The position numbers were made by a program, and so were the translations under genes. Below, in pieces: positions 41,658 to 51,986 of a stretch of 64,000 nucleotides of DNA. The stretch's first letter is position 1; every line of letters begins with the position of its first letter. The notes under the pieces are model-generated. The model was not told where the DNA came from, made no database searches, and worked only from the letters and a program-made list of their open reading frames with translations. Source of the DNA: Corythucha ciliata (lineage: Eukaryota > Arthropoda > Insecta > Hemiptera > Tingidae); the NCBI GenBank assembly GCA_038030265.1, contig CM075940.1, positions 30,822,305 through 30,886,304 on the forward strand. Reading direction: 5' to 3'.

Positions 41658-42196
41658 CACCGATATTTTGTTGGTGTTGTGGGTAGGTTTTATTATTAGG
41701 TTAAATTTTAATATCTTAGTTGAGTAAAGGTTCTATTAAATATTAAATGTGTATAAAAACTAGGATTAGATACCCTATTATTATATTAAATATATAACCT
41801 TATTATTATTAGTTAATTCTTAAAAATAAAAAAATTTGGCGGTAATTGTTAATTGTTTAGAGGAACCTGTTTATTAATCGATAAACCACGATTAATTTTA
41901 CCTTTCTTTGTTTTTATATATCGTTATCATTGAATAATTACTAAGGATATTTTCTTAAATTATTTTTATACAAAATGTTAGATCAAGGTGTAGAATATTA
42001 AGGTATACAATGGGTTACATTAATTATCATTTTGGGTGTTAATACTTGTTTATTTATTTAAATTGGATTTAATTGTAATAGGATATATATATATCCTATG
42101 AAATTATTATAGTTATGCACATATCGCCCGTCATTCTCATTCATTGGGACAAGTCGTAACAAAGTAGGGTTACTGGAAAGTGGTCCTGGTAAGTTT
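41658..42196 (+). rRNA. rrnS: Mitochondrial 12S rRNA, 5' truncated (NUMT)
   Basis: Carries the conserved AAACTAGGATTAGATACCCT block (from 41748), the CGCCCGTC region and GTCGTAACAAAGTAG near the 3' end. Only about 90 bases precede the first block, whereas arthropod 12S usually has near 280, so the 5' third is missing at the junction with the minisatellite. Confidence 0.93.
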
Positions 42197-42267
42197 CAAG
42201 TTTGAGTTTTTGGTAAACTTTATTATTTACATTAATATTAATACTTGTTCAATTCAAGTAAACTTGA
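42197..42267 (+). tRNA. trnV: Mitochondrial tRNA-Val(UAC) (NUMT)
   Basis: Acceptor CAAGTTT/AAACTTG; anticodon loop TTTACAT with anticodon TAC. Between 12S and 16S as in the ancestral arthropod order. Confidence 0.9.
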
Positions 42268-43492
42268 ATTTTGTTTAATGTTAAATTTTTAATTATATTT
42301 TAATAAATATATATATTTATAGTATAATGTATAGAATTAATATTTAAAATTTATAATTTAAGTACTGTCAAGGAGAATTATCAATATTTTTTAAGAAGAT
42401 ATAATTTGTTGTACCTTTTGTGTCAGGGTTTATTAATTTAAATTTACATATGTAAATTTCCCGAAATTTAAAGATTTACATTTATATTTTTGTTTAAATT
42501 TTATATTAATATTTAATATAAATGTAGTGGTTAAATGCTTTTCAATTTAAATATATCTGGTTTTTCTTGAATTGAATTTAATTCAAAAATTATTTATTTT
42601 TAATATAAATTAATTTATATTATAGATAATTTAAATAATTAAAGGGATAAGCTTTTAATTAATTTTAAAATTTATGATTATATTTAAAAATTTATTTAGG
42701 ATTAGTATTTTCTTTTATTATATTTTTATAAAAATAATTTTTAATTTATTTATTTTATTTAATTTAAAATTTTAAGGAAGTTTTTTATTTAACTAAAGTT
42801 TAAAGGTAACAATGATAAAATTAGTAAATTTAATAATTAAATTTAGGAATTCGGCAAATAAACTTTCCGACTGTTTAATAAAAACATTTTTTTTTGTTTT
42901 TATAAAAAATATAACCTGCCCTATGATTAAAAGTTAAATGGCCGCGATTTTATCGTGCAAAGGTAGCATAATAATTTGTCCTTTAAATGAGGTCTAGAAT
43001 GAAAGGTTGAACGAGAGAGTAGATTTCTTATTTTAATTTTATTGAATTTTATTTTTTGGTTAAAAAGCTAAAATGAATTTATGGGACGATAAGACCCTAT
43101 AGAATTTAATTAACCTTATAAGATATAGTTTTTATTTTTAATTTTATATCTTATAAGGTTAATTTAGTTGGGGCGACTATTATATTTGATATACTATATT
43201 TTTATATTTTTCATTGTTTTATGAAAATTTGATCCTGAATTTTAGATTATAAGAATAAATTACCTTAGGGATAACAGCGTAATCTTCTTGGGGAGTTCTC
43301 ATTTATAAGAAGGTTTGCGACCTCGATGTTGGATTAAAATTAATTTATAATGCAGGAGTTATAATTTTAAGTCTGTTCGACTTTTAAAATTTTACATGAT
43401 CTGAGTTAAGACCGGCGTAAGCCAGGTTGGTTTCTATCTATAATATTTTAATATACTTTAGTACGAAAGGACCAAGTATAACAAATATTTTG
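42268..43492 (+). rRNA. rrnL: Mitochondrial 16S rRNA (NUMT)
   Basis: About 1.2 kb with the domain V landmarks GACGATAAGACCC, GGGATAACAGCG, GATGTTGGATT and TTTAGTACGAAAGGACC near 3'. Length is normal for an arthropod. Ends are set by the flanking tRNAs. Confidence 0.95.
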
Positions 43493-43557
43493 ATTGTTTT
43501 GGCAGAATTTATGCAATAAATTTAGGATTTATTTATGTAATTTTTTTACAAACAATA
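43493..43557 (+). tRNA. trnL1: Mitochondrial tRNA-Leu(UAG) (NUMT)
   Basis: Acceptor ATTGTTT/AAACAAT; anticodon loop TTTAGGA, anticodon TAG. Directly followed by nad1 with no Leu(UUR), which is the pancrustacean arrangement. Confidence 0.92.
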
Positions 43558-44499
43558 ATTTTTGTGGTAAATTATTTATTTTTAATTATTATATTATTAA
43601 TTTCAATTGCTTTCTTGACTCTATTGGAGCGTAAGATTTTAAGATATACACAATTGCGTAAAGGTCCTAATAAAGTAGGTTTTATAGGATTATTACAACC
43701 TTTTTCTGATGGGGTTAAGTTATTTTTTAAAGAACAAGTTAATTTAATTTTTTTTAATTATATTATTTATTTATTTTCACCTATTTTTATATTTATAATT
43801 TCTTTATTTATCTGGAGAATTTATCCATATATAATTAGTATAATTAATTTTAATTATGGGATTTTATTTTTTTTATGTTGTTCTGGTTTAAATGTTTATG
43901 GGTTGTTACTTTGCGGATGGTCTTCTAATTCTAATTATTCTCTTTTGGGGAGCCTTCGAGGTATCGCTCAGGTAATTTCTTATGAAGTTAGATTAGTAAT
44001 AATTGTTATTTGTTATATAATTTTTACTTATGGATTTGATTTAATTAAATTAATAAATTATCAATATTATGTGTGATTTATTTTTTTTTCTTTACCTTTA
44101 TTTTTTTGTTGATTATGTACTTGTTTAGCTGAAGTTAATCGATCCCCCTTTGATTTTGCTGAAGGAGAGTCTGAATTGGTGTCAGGCTTTAACATTGAGT
44201 ATGGAGGAGGGGGATTTGCTTTAATTTTTTTAGCTGAATATGGTAATATTATTTTGCTTAGTTTTTTAACTGTAATGATTTTTTTGGGTTGTGATATTTA
44301 TTCTTTTTTTTTTTATATCAAATGTATTTTTATATCATTTTGATTTATTTGAGTTCGAACAACTTTACCTCGTTTTCGTTATGATAAATTAATGTATATA
44401 ACTTGAAAATTGTTTTTACCCTTATCTTTAAATTATTTCATTTTTTTTTTAGGTTGTATTTATTTTATTATAGGTAATTATTTCATTAATTTAGGTTAA
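43558..44499 (+). CDS. nad1: Mitochondrial NADH dehydrogenase subunit 1 (NUMT)
   Basis: Read with the invertebrate mitochondrial code (TGA Trp, ATA Met, AGA Ser), one open frame of 314 codons including the stop from ATT at 43558, next to the tRNA, to TAA at 44497. Contains [31 protein letters not shown] and [20 protein letters not shown], all diagnostic of ND1, the membrane subunit lining the quinone site of complex I. With the standard nuclear code it stops at 44074. Confidence 0.95.
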
Positions 44500-44503
44500 G
44501 TTT

Positions 44504-44579
44504 ATTAAGCTAATGGAATTACTATTTTCCATTGTGTATTTTCAAAATACAAACTTTATATTTAAGTTAATTAGCTAAT
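44504..44579 (-). tRNA. trnS2: Mitochondrial tRNA-Ser(UGA) (NUMT)
   Basis: Anticodon arm TGTAT-TTTGAAA-ATACA with anticodon TGA, D arm AACTT/AAGTT, T arm AATGGAA/TTCCATT. Ends approximate. Usual position between nad1 and cob. Confidence 0.85.
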
Positions 44580-45715
44580 TAATCATTAATTTTATCTCAG
44601 ATTATAAATCTAATAGAATTGATAGGAAAGTATATGAAATATAAAGTTGTTAAAATTTGTCCTTTAAAAATGTAAGGTTGTTCAGCTGGGCGTGCTCCGA
44701 TTCATGTTAATAAAATTATTACTGAAATAAATATTCAAAATAAACATTTATTTAGTGGGTAAAATGAGTTTCTTTGAAATTTATGATTATTAATTAATGG
44801 TATAATTACTAAAATTAAAATTGATATAAATATTGCAATTACACCTCCTAACTTATTTGGAATTGAACGCAAAATTGCGTAAGCAAATAAGAAATATCAT
44901 TCTGGCTGGATATGAACTGGTGTAACTATTGGGTTTGCAGGAGTAAAATTTTCAGGGTCTAACAATATTAATGGATTGATTAGATTAACTAATAGGAATA
45001 ATAATATAATTATTATTATTCCTATTAGATCTTTAGTGGTAAATCTTGGATGGAAGTGTGTTTTGTCATGGTTTCTATTTAAACCTAAAGGATTGTTTGA
45101 ACCTGTTAAGTGTAAAAATATTAAATGAAGTATAACTATTACAGCAATAACAAAAGGTATAATAAAATGTAAAGTAAAGAAACGATTTAGTGTAGCATTT
45201 CTAACTGAAAACCCACCTCATAATCATTTTACAATTGAATCACCCAAATAAGGAATGGCTGATACTAAATTTGTAATTACTGTAGCCCCTCATATAGATA
45301 TCTGTCCTCACGGTAGTACATAACCTAAAAATGCTGTTGCTATAGTTGTGATAAAGATAATTACCCCAATATTTCATACTTCTATGAATTTATAGGAACC
45401 ATAATAAATACCTCGCCCTATATGTATATATATACATATAAAAAAAAGTGATGCCCCATTTATATGAATATTTCGAATTATTCATCCGTAATTAATATCT
45501 CGGCAAATATGTATAACTCTTTCAAAAGCTATTTCAATATTAGCTGTATAATGCATAGATAGAAATAATCCTGTTACAATTTGGATAATTAAACATAAAC
45601 CTAATAGTGATCCAAAGTTTCATCATAATGAGATTCTTGAAGGAGATGGTAAATCAATAAGAAGATTATTTAAAATTTTGAATAAGGGTTGATTTTTTCG
45701 TGTAGCTTTATTCAT
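44579..45715 (-). CDS. cob: Mitochondrial cytochrome b, first (complete) copy (NUMT)
   Basis: 379 codons including stop in the mitochondrial code, from ATG at 45715 to TAA at 44579-44581. Shows the heme-ligand region [34 protein letters not shown] and [20 protein letters not shown]. Cytochrome b carries the two b hemes of complex III. The start overlaps the nad6 stop by one base (TAATG). The segment 44979-45715 is repeated at 51986-52722. Confidence 0.95.
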
Positions 45716-45770
45716 TAATTACTTTTTCGTATAGGGCCTTCTGTTTTTGATACAATAAATGAGATTACTA
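45715..45770 (-). pseudogene. nad6: nad6 C-terminal scrap of first copy, cut by LINE
   Basis: Last ~18 codons of nad6 (SFIVSKTEGPMRKSN). The LINE entered at GAGATTACTA; a further 69 bases of this nad6 copy lie on its other side (51918-51986), after which the sequence jumps back into cob. Confidence 0.92.
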
Positions 45771-45833
45771 TTTTTTTTTTTTTTTTTTTTTTTTGGGGGA
45801 GCAGGGAGGTGGAAATGCCTTTACGCACGGAGT

Positions 45834-45865
45834 GCCGGACTCCTGCCTTACGGCAGACTACCGGC
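45834..45865 (-). other. 3' UTR stem-loop of LINE copy 1
   Basis: In the sense direction CTGCC-GTAA-GGCAG forms a hairpin with a GNRA-type loop, extended outside by GCCGG/CCGGC across an internal loop. It lies ~40 bases before the poly-A, where some LINE reverse transcriptases recognise their own RNA. Confidence 0.7.
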
Positions 45866-46038
45866 TAAAACCACCCCCCCTTATGGGCATCGACTACTGG
45901 GGTCATTAGCCCAATGGATGTTGAAGACGTGTTATGATGTTATGATTTCAGGAGTATGTTACTGTGATTATTGGCTGTTAATGTTATATTTGATATACTG
46001 TACGGAATTTACATGAAGTGTATTAGGTGATTGAACTG

Positions 46039-49000
46039 TTACAGGGTGTAGTAGTAATTGGTCATTTTGAGGAACTTGATAATTTCGGGCAATTTCTTGG
46101 ACGTAGGTTTGAGTAGTTCGTGGTAGGGTAGATTATCGAGATGAAGTTGTTGTCGAAGAGCGCTCCAACGGGGACATTCTATGATGATGTGGTTCGTTGT
46201 TAGTGGTTGGTCACAGTGTTCGCATACTGGGCGTGCTCGGCGCACGAGGTGGTAACTGTGAGTGAGACGTGTATGTCCTATACGTAACCTATTGATTATG
46301 ATTTCATCTTTTCTTGTGAGGTCAGCAGTTTTGATATGTTGGACTGGATTTATTTGGGGGATAACTGAGTGCATGGTGGATGGGCTACGATCCCAGTCTT
46401 GTTGGATTTGTTGATTAGTGATTGTTTTAATGTTGTTTGCGATGTCGAGGGGCGGTAATGGGGGGAATATTTCAGATTGATCAACGGGTGTATTGGCAAT
46501 GTCTCTAGCAAGTGCATCGACAAGTTCATTTCCCGTGATATCGAAATGACTTGGAACCCAGAGAAAACGAATACATTTTTTTGAACAATGGAGGGCAAAT
46601 AGTTGATGCTGAATGCGTTGGACAAGTGGGTTTAGTGAGAATTTGTTTTGTATGGCCTGAAGTGAACTCATAGAGTCAGAAATGATGAAAAATTTGGTAG
46701 ACGGATTATCACGACAGAAGTTGAGGGCTTGGGAAATCGCCTCAAGCTCCGCTGTTAAAATGCACACTACAGGAGAGAGATGAAAGGAATGGTTGTTGGT
46801 GTTGTCAACATAGAAGGCACAACCAACGCCAGTTATGGTTTTAGAGGCATCAGTGTAGATTAATATTGAATCAGAGTTTTTGGAAAGAAGTGCTCGAAAT
46901 TGTTGCATGATTGCAGTTGGATGCAGGTTACACTTTGCTGCGGTATGTAGGGAAAGATCGATAGATGGGTTAGGGATAAGCCAGGGGTAGATAGAAAAGT
47001 CGTCGACAGGAAGGACAGGCGGAAGTTCGAAACGAATTCTAGTCGATAGTTCGCGAAAGCGAATTGGGAGTGGACGTGTTCGAGTTACAGAGTGAAGGAA
47101 CTCTGCTGTTGAATCATCGGAATCGAGAATTGAGTAAAGAAAGTGGTGAGGTCTACTCCGGATAGTATTGGCATATTTTAATAAAAGGTGATTACGTCTG
47201 TGATTTAGTGGGGGATGGTTAGCTAATACGTATAAGGTGTCGGTTGGGCTGGTGCGGAATGCACCAAGAGAGATGCGAAGAGCCTGTGTGTAGAGACGCT
47301 CAATCGGTCGAAGCCACGATTTTCTAGCCGAAGCGTAGATAATAGAAGCGAAGTCGATTTTCGAGCGTATGAGCGATTGAACTACTCGCAGCAGCATGGT
47401 TGTATCACTGCCAAAGTGATGGTGTGCTATGACCTGGAGAACGCGCAGGTCTGATTGACATTTTCGGTGAAGGTGTTGAAGGTGAGGTTTCCAACTGAGG
47501 GTATTGTCGAAGATAAGTCCCAAAAATTTGTGTTTGTCGACGTATTGAATCGGAGAATTTTGTATATGAACAACTGGAGGATTGTGCGGACGTCTTAGAT
47601 GGCAGAAATGAATAGCTACGGTTTTCTGAGAGGAGAATGTTAAGCCAAGGTTTCCGGCTTGTGAGACCAGAATATCTACGGCTGTTTGAAAGCTGCGGAC
47701 ATCCCTGTCGCTGGGGTGGGCTGGATATGATTTGTAGATGGCAATATCGTCAGCGTATAAAGAGATGTTGAAGTCCCTGGGAAGATTGGTTCCTAAAGGT
47801 TGAATGGCAATAAGAAAAAGTAAAGTGCTCAGGACTGATCCTTGGGGGACACCGTTTTCAAGAGCCCGCGGTATGGACAGGTGGTTACCAATTCGTACTC
47901 GGAAAAACCGGTTGGTGAGGAAGTCCTGTAACACCAAGGGCAAACTCCCTCGGAGACCCCAGGCATGGAGTTGTTTTAGTGCGCCGTGTCGCCACACGCG
48001 ATCAAAAGCACTTTTGACGTCAAAGAAAATGGCGGTGGTATGTGACCGATGGAGGAATGAGGTCTGAATGACGTTTTCCAATTTTATAAGATTATCCAAG
48101 ACTGAATGTTTCACACGGAACCCTGTTTGAGAGGAATTTAGAAGTCGGTGTTTTTCCAAGAAGAATTGCAGCCGGTATTGAATTAAATTTTCATAAATTT
48201 TTCCCATACATGATGTGAGTGATATCGGGCGATAATTGGACACGTCCGAGAGGTTTTGACTATTTTTGGGGATAGGGATGACCGTAGACGTTTTCCAGTT
48301 GTCAGAATAGGCGTTGTTCTGCCAAAGAGTATTATATAAATTCAGAAGGCATAATTTGTGAGGTTCGGATAGGTTCTTAAATATTTCATTAGGAAGGTGA
48401 TCCGGCCCTGGTGATTTATGATTTTTAATTTTTTCCAGAACTCGGTTAAGTTCAGGTAAAGTAAATGGAAGGTTGTAGTCAAGGTTTTCTATGGTGGAAA
48501 AATTTAGGGGTTGATGCTCTTCTTCGTGTAATTTGTACGCCTGAAAGTGGGAAGGGTATTGAGAGGTGGCCGAATTATGATGGAAAAATTTGGAGAAGAG
48601 TTCAGCTATATTTTCCTGGCCTTCCACTTTCGTATTATCAGAGGACATCATAAATGGTGGGAGAGAGTTGACCGGTTTACCCTTGAGAGTCTGGATCTTG
48701 TTCCAAACCTCTCTGGCATCGACCGAGGATGAGATTTGGGAAATATATTCACTCCAGGATTTGCGTTTAGCCTCTTGTTTCAGTCGCCTTTCTTGGGCTC
48801 GAAGCTGTTTAAAACGAATTAGGTTGTCTTGAGTAACGTGGCGTTTGAGAAGGTTGAACGCTTGTTTCTTCAGGCGGTTGGTGCTGTGGATTTCAGAGTT
48901 CCACCATGGGACTTTTTGTCGTCGAGTGGTGGGTTTGGATTGTGGGATAACATTGGAGGCTGCATTATAGAGTGATTCGGTGTAGTTGAAGACATCTTGG

Positions 49001-49815
49001 TTGGCGTCGTTAGTGAGTTCTGGGAACGATAGTGAACTATTGAAAGCATGCCAGTCAGTGTTCTTAAAGTACCATTTAGGGGGATATGTAAATCTCTGGC
49101 GACTACTATTGTGCGTTATGATAATTGGGAAATGGTCGGAGTGGTGGAGTTCATCGGCAACTCGCCATGTAAAAGAGGTAGATAACACGGGTGTAGTAAT
49201 GGAAACATCGATCGAGCTAAATCGACCGGAAGCCGAAATAAAGTGTGTAGGGGTATCATCGTTGAGGGGAATAAGTGGGAAAGTTTGCAAGATCTGGTTG
49301 AAGAGATTCCCTTTAGGAGTGGTGACGGTGGAACCCCACGCAGGATGGTGGAGGTTGATGTCTCCTAAGATGAGTACCGGTTGTGGTAATTGATGAAGAA
49401 AGTCGTATACTTCTTGGTACGCCCAATGAGTATTGGGGAGGTAAAAGGAACAAAGAGTAAGCTGAAGGGGATAGGAAATTCGGGCAGCTACGGCCTGAAG
49501 GTTGGTGTTGAGATTGATAGGTGTGGGCTGAAGATAGGTTTTGATGTATAAGGCAACGCCACCGTGGCTACGCATCGACTGGGTGGTGACGTTTTTATGG
49601 AAGGACGTGTATGAGACAGGGTTATACGTTTGGTGAGGTTTAAAATGCGTTTCTTGGACTGCTATAGCAAGAGGATCATGTTCATTTATGAGGCTTCTTA
49701 GCTCATCGATGTGAGCAAAGAGGCCTCTGATGTTCCACTGAAGGAAAATGTTAGGTTGAGTTAGAGGTGAGGGTTGGAAATTCGTAGGTTGATTTGAGTT
49801 ATTCTGATTAGGCAT
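46039..49815 (-). CDS. LINE ORF2 polyprotein, copy 1
   Basis: 1258 codons, intact. Residues ~20-235: apurinic-type endonuclease (QWNIRG, VQETHF, GDINLHHPAWG, SDHFP). Residues ~510-770: RT with NYRPISLTSCMGKIYENLI, FFDVKSAFDRVW, NGVPQGSVLS and the YADD box at 686-689. Residues ~985-1105: RNase H (YTDAS, AELEAI, ISDSMSS, VPSHFDITGNELVD). C-terminal CEHCDQPLTTNHIIIEC near 1198-1214. It nicks target DNA and reverse-transcribes the element RNA there. All catalytic residues are present, so the copy looks competent. Confidence 0.97.
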   Translation of the reverse strand: MPNQNNSNQPTNFQPSPLTQPNIFLQWNIRGLFAHIDELRSLINEHDPLAIAVQETHFKPHQTYNPVSYTSFHKNVTTQSMRSHGGVALYIKTYLQPTPINLNTNLQAVAARISYPLQLTLCSFYLPNTHWAYQEVYDFLHQLPQPVLILGDINLHHPAWGSTVTTPKGNLFNQILQTFPLIPLNDDTPTHFISASGRFSSIDVSITTPVLSTSFTWRVADELHHSDHFPIIITHNSSRQRFTYPPKWYFKNTDWHAFNSSLSFPELTNDANQDVFNYTESLYNAASNVIPQSKPTTRRQKVPWWNSEIHSTNRLKKQAFNLLKRHVTQDNLIRFKQLRAQERRLKQEAKRKSWSEYISQISSSVDAREVWNKIQTLKGKPVNSLPPFMMSSDNTKVEGQENIAELFSKFFHHNSATSQYPSHFQAYKLHEEEHQPLNFSTIENLDYNLPFTLPELNRVLEKIKNHKSPGPDHLPNEIFKNLSEPHKLCLLNLYNTLWQNNAYSDNWKTSTVIPIPKNSQNLSDVSNYRPISLTSCMGKIYENLIQYRLQFFLEKHRLLNSSQTGFRVKHSVLDNLIKLENVIQTSFLHRSHTTAIFFDVKSAFDRVWRHGALKQLHAWGLRGSLPLVLQDFLTNRFFRVRIGNHLSIPRALENGVPQGSVLSTLLFLIAIQPLGTNLPRDFNISLYADDIAIYKSYPAHPSDRDVRSFQTAVDILVSQAGNLGLTFSSQKTVAIHFCHLRRPHNPPVVHIQNSPIQYVDKHKFLGLIFDNTLSWKPHLQHLHRKCQSDLRVLQVIAHHHFGSDTTMLLRVVQSLIRSKIDFASIIYASARKSWLRPIERLYTQALRISLGAFRTSPTDTLYVLANHPPLNHRRNHLLLKYANTIRSRPHHFLYSILDSDDSTAEFLHSVTRTRPLPIRFRELSTRIRFELPPVLPVDDFSIYPWLIPNPSIDLSLHTAAKCNLHPTAIMQQFRALLSKNSDSILIYTDASKTITGVGCAFYVDNTNNHSFHLSPVVCILTAELEAISQALNFCRDNPSTKFFIISDSMSSLQAIQNKFSLNPLVQRIQHQLFALHCSKKCIRFLWVPSHFDITGNELVDALARDIANTPVDQSEIFPPLPPLDIANNIKTITNQQIQQDWDRSPSTMHSVIPQINPVQHIKTADLTRKDEIIINRLRIGHTRLTHSYHLVRRARPVCEHCDQPLTTNHIIIECPRWSALRQQLHLDNLPYHELLKPTSKKLPEIIKFLKMTNYYYTL

Positions 49816-49842
49816 AAAGAAGTGATTAGACTAGGAAGTATA

Positions 49843-51225
49843 TTATTCTTTGGTAGATGGTTGCTCTTCAGTTGTAATCGGAGTAGTGGATTGGGAAGAA
49901 TTTTGTTGTGCTATGAGATGGGCCTCAAGGGCCTGAACGTCGACAGCAGGTGTTGTTTGAGGTTGAAGAGTTGTTGGTGGTCTTTGGTCTTTTGGCGCAG
50001 GGGGTGGTGCACGTTGATCTTGTGGAGTTGTTGGTCGTGAAGTTTGTATCGACTGGTTGGCCTGGGAGTCGGAAGCAGGGAGCTTCCGCGGGCGTCCCTT
50101 CTTCCATCCGGGCTTTCGTTTCCTGCCTTGAACTTGCCAACTGGAGTCGGTATCGCCACTTGTAGCATCATCAATGTCAGTATTCGGAGCGTCGGTTTCC
50201 ATGACACTTGCACGGCGAGAGCGAGTGGATCTAGGTTCATGAAAAGTCGGTGGTTGGAAGGTGGTTGATGTTGAGGTTGGTTTGGGGGTTTTTGTTGATG
50301 AGTAGGCAGAGGGATGAGGGTGTAGGGGGAAGGATTTTCTGGGAAGGTAGGGTTCAAGGGTATAAGTAGAATTTGCAGCCGGTTTGGCAGCAGTGTGAGC
50401 GTATGTAGCTCCCATCACGTACGACGGATTAGTGACAATAGCCCTGATTTGTTTGTATGGTAAGTCGCTGTTATATTTCATTTTGATTATTTCTTTTTCG
50501 ATTTTGAGTCTCGGACATAATGGAGATCTGGCATCGTGGTCGTTTTCAGCCGTGGGTGTGTTTGTGCAGTTAATGCAGCGGACTGGTTGTGGGCACATTG
50601 TGTCTTCGTGTGTGGGATAGCCACACTTGCAGAGTGCTTCTGGCGCCCGGCAGTTGGTGGCATTGTGACCAAACCGATAACATCTGAAACACTGAAGGGG
50701 AGGAGGTAGATATGGCGTGACGGGTAGTTTGTACATTGCTAGTTTCACTGATTCAGGGGGCGTTGGTGTATTGAATGTTAGCAGTATAGTTCCAGTCGGC
50801 ACAAGTGAGTCGCCAGTTCTTTTATTGAAGCGTTTGAAGCTAATTGCATTAATTTCAGCGAGTTCTTCTTGAATTTCGTCATCAGTGGCGTTGTTCAAGT
50901 CCTTGCATCGGATTAATCCTTTCGAGATGTTCAATGTATTATGTGGTTCGATTTTGATGGGAATGTCTTCGAATAGTTTCAACTGAAGGAGGTAATTTGT
51001 TTGTTGCGAATTTTTGGTTTCAATGACGTAGGCTCCAGTTTTTGTCTTTGTGATTTTCTCAACGTTACCAACGCGGGAAGTTATAAATTTATAGACCTTG
51101 AATGGGGACATATTCTCAAAGTTGCCTGTTAATTTGGACATCACAAGAAATTTAGCGTTTTTCAGGTTCAATATTTTATCACGTAAAAGTTCTCGTTCTT
51201 CAATCGATGTCATCTGTTTTTTCAT
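49843..51225 (-). CDS. LINE ORF1 (gag-like RNA-binding protein), copy 1
   Basis: From the first in-frame ATG (51225) 460 codons. It has three Cys-His knuckles: CFRCYRFGHNATNC, CKCGYPTHEDTMC and CINC...C, which bind the element RNA. The N-terminal half carries an RRM-like fold candidate; the C-terminal half is low-complexity Ser/Thr/Pro/Gln. The open frame actually begins at 51516 with no ATG before 51225, so a non-AUG start further up is possible. ORF2 starts 27 bases after the stop, in the same frame, past a second stop. Confidence 0.92.
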   Translation of the reverse strand: MKKQMTSIEERELLRDKILNLKNAKFLVMSKLTGNFENMSPFKVYKFITSRVGNVEKITKTKTGAYVIETKNSQQTNYLLQLKLFEDIPIKIEPHNTLNISKGLIRCKDLNNATDDEIQEELAEINAISFKRFNKRTGDSLVPTGTILLTFNTPTPPESVKLAMYKLPVTPYLPPPLQCFRCYRFGHNATNCRAPEALCKCGYPTHEDTMCPQPVRCINCTNTPTAENDHDARSPLCPRLKIEKEIIKMKYNSDLPYKQIRAIVTNPSYVMGATYAHTAAKPAANSTYTLEPYLPRKSFPLHPHPSAYSSTKTPKPTSTSTTFQPPTFHEPRSTRSRRASVMETDAPNTDIDDATSGDTDSSWQVQGRKRKPGWKKGRPRKLPASDSQANQSIQTSRPTTPQDQRAPPPAPKDQRPPTTLQPQTTPAVDVQALEAHLIAQQNSSQSTTPITTEEQPSTKE

Positions 51226-51917
51226 AGATGGTTGAGTACTTGATTCGCTTGTTGTTCCAGCAGAAATAGGTCGTTTTGTTGAAGATTGAGTTGCACTGGT
51301 GTCTGTCAACGTATTGTTTGTTGCTTTGTTAGGGTTATTAGCCTTCTTATTTGAAGGTAAGGTGTTTGTGGTTCTTGAAAAGTCCTGGGAAGATCCGGGT
51401 CTGGTACCTTTGCGACTACGGTCTTCAGGAGCGGGTGGAGTCGCACCACTCGTCCTGCCGGCATTTTGGCCTTCCGGGGCTACGGCCTTGGTTTTGTTTT
51501 TCGTAACGTAATTAATTCAGTGGCTCGGGGGGTTAGCCCGAAACCACCTAGTCGGCTGGTGGGGCTGCCACCTCAGGGCCTGCCGACCTGCCCCCCGTCG
51601 CCGGGAGTGAAGGAAAAGGCTCAACAGGGGAGGTGTCCCTGAATCACGGCCCCTTCCCGCCTCTGCCATTTCGCTAGTGGCCGACAAAGTCGACCACTAC
51701 CCAGGGGGCACCACGAGGAGGCCTCCCGGCCCGCTGTGCGCGGCACCGAGAGAGGACCCCAGTCCATGGCAGTCGGCTAGTTGGGGATTGCGACGGCGGA
51801 CTAATACCCGGACAAGGGGGTCAGGCCCTATTCGTCCGAGGTTCATCACTAAAGCTGAGGAAGCTCCGCGCCCGCTTACACTCAGCCCCCGCCGCGTTAC
51901 CCCAACCTTCGCCCCCC
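51226..51917 (-). other. LINE 5' UTR, copy 1
   Basis: GC-rich leader starting (sense) GGGGGGCGAAGG at 51917, the same start as in copy 2, so both are probably complete. LINEs of this type usually carry an internal promoter here. Confidence 0.75.
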
Positions 51918-51986
51918 GAGATTACTATTATTATTATAAATAAAAATATAATTATTATAATTGATGGAATGATAAATTTTGAATTA
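51918..51986 (-). pseudogene. nad6: nad6 internal piece of first copy, ending at duplication joint
   Basis: Continues the nad6 sequence interrupted by LINE copy 1 and stops at 51986, where it joins cob sequence with a one-base overlap. Confidence 0.88.

Larger units (their letters stand above)
45771..51917 (-). mobile_element. I-like LINE, full length, copy 1 (inserted in nad6)
   Basis: 6147 bp, minus strand, flanked by the duplication GAGATTACTA (45761-45770, 51918-51927). It ends in 24 A (T on the plus strand, 45771-45794). In sense order: GC-rich 5' UTR, ORF1, ORF2 with endonuclease, RT, RNase H and a Cys-His end, short 3' UTR with a hairpin, poly-A. The RNase H domain places it in the I/Nimb-like or Loa-like groups rather than Jockey or R1. 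Confidence 0.95.

Noticed and set aside
40792..41727. Open frame of 311 codons with repeated peptide TIYQHHLPAPSTS
   Set aside because: It is a 13-bp minisatellite without stop codons; because 13 is not a multiple of 3, all frames give the same cyclic peptide. No start context, no splice signals, and it runs into 12S rRNA.
46350..49393. Plus-strand and shifted-frame open frames within the LINEs
   Set aside because: Shadows of ORF2; repeated identically in the second copy for the same reason.
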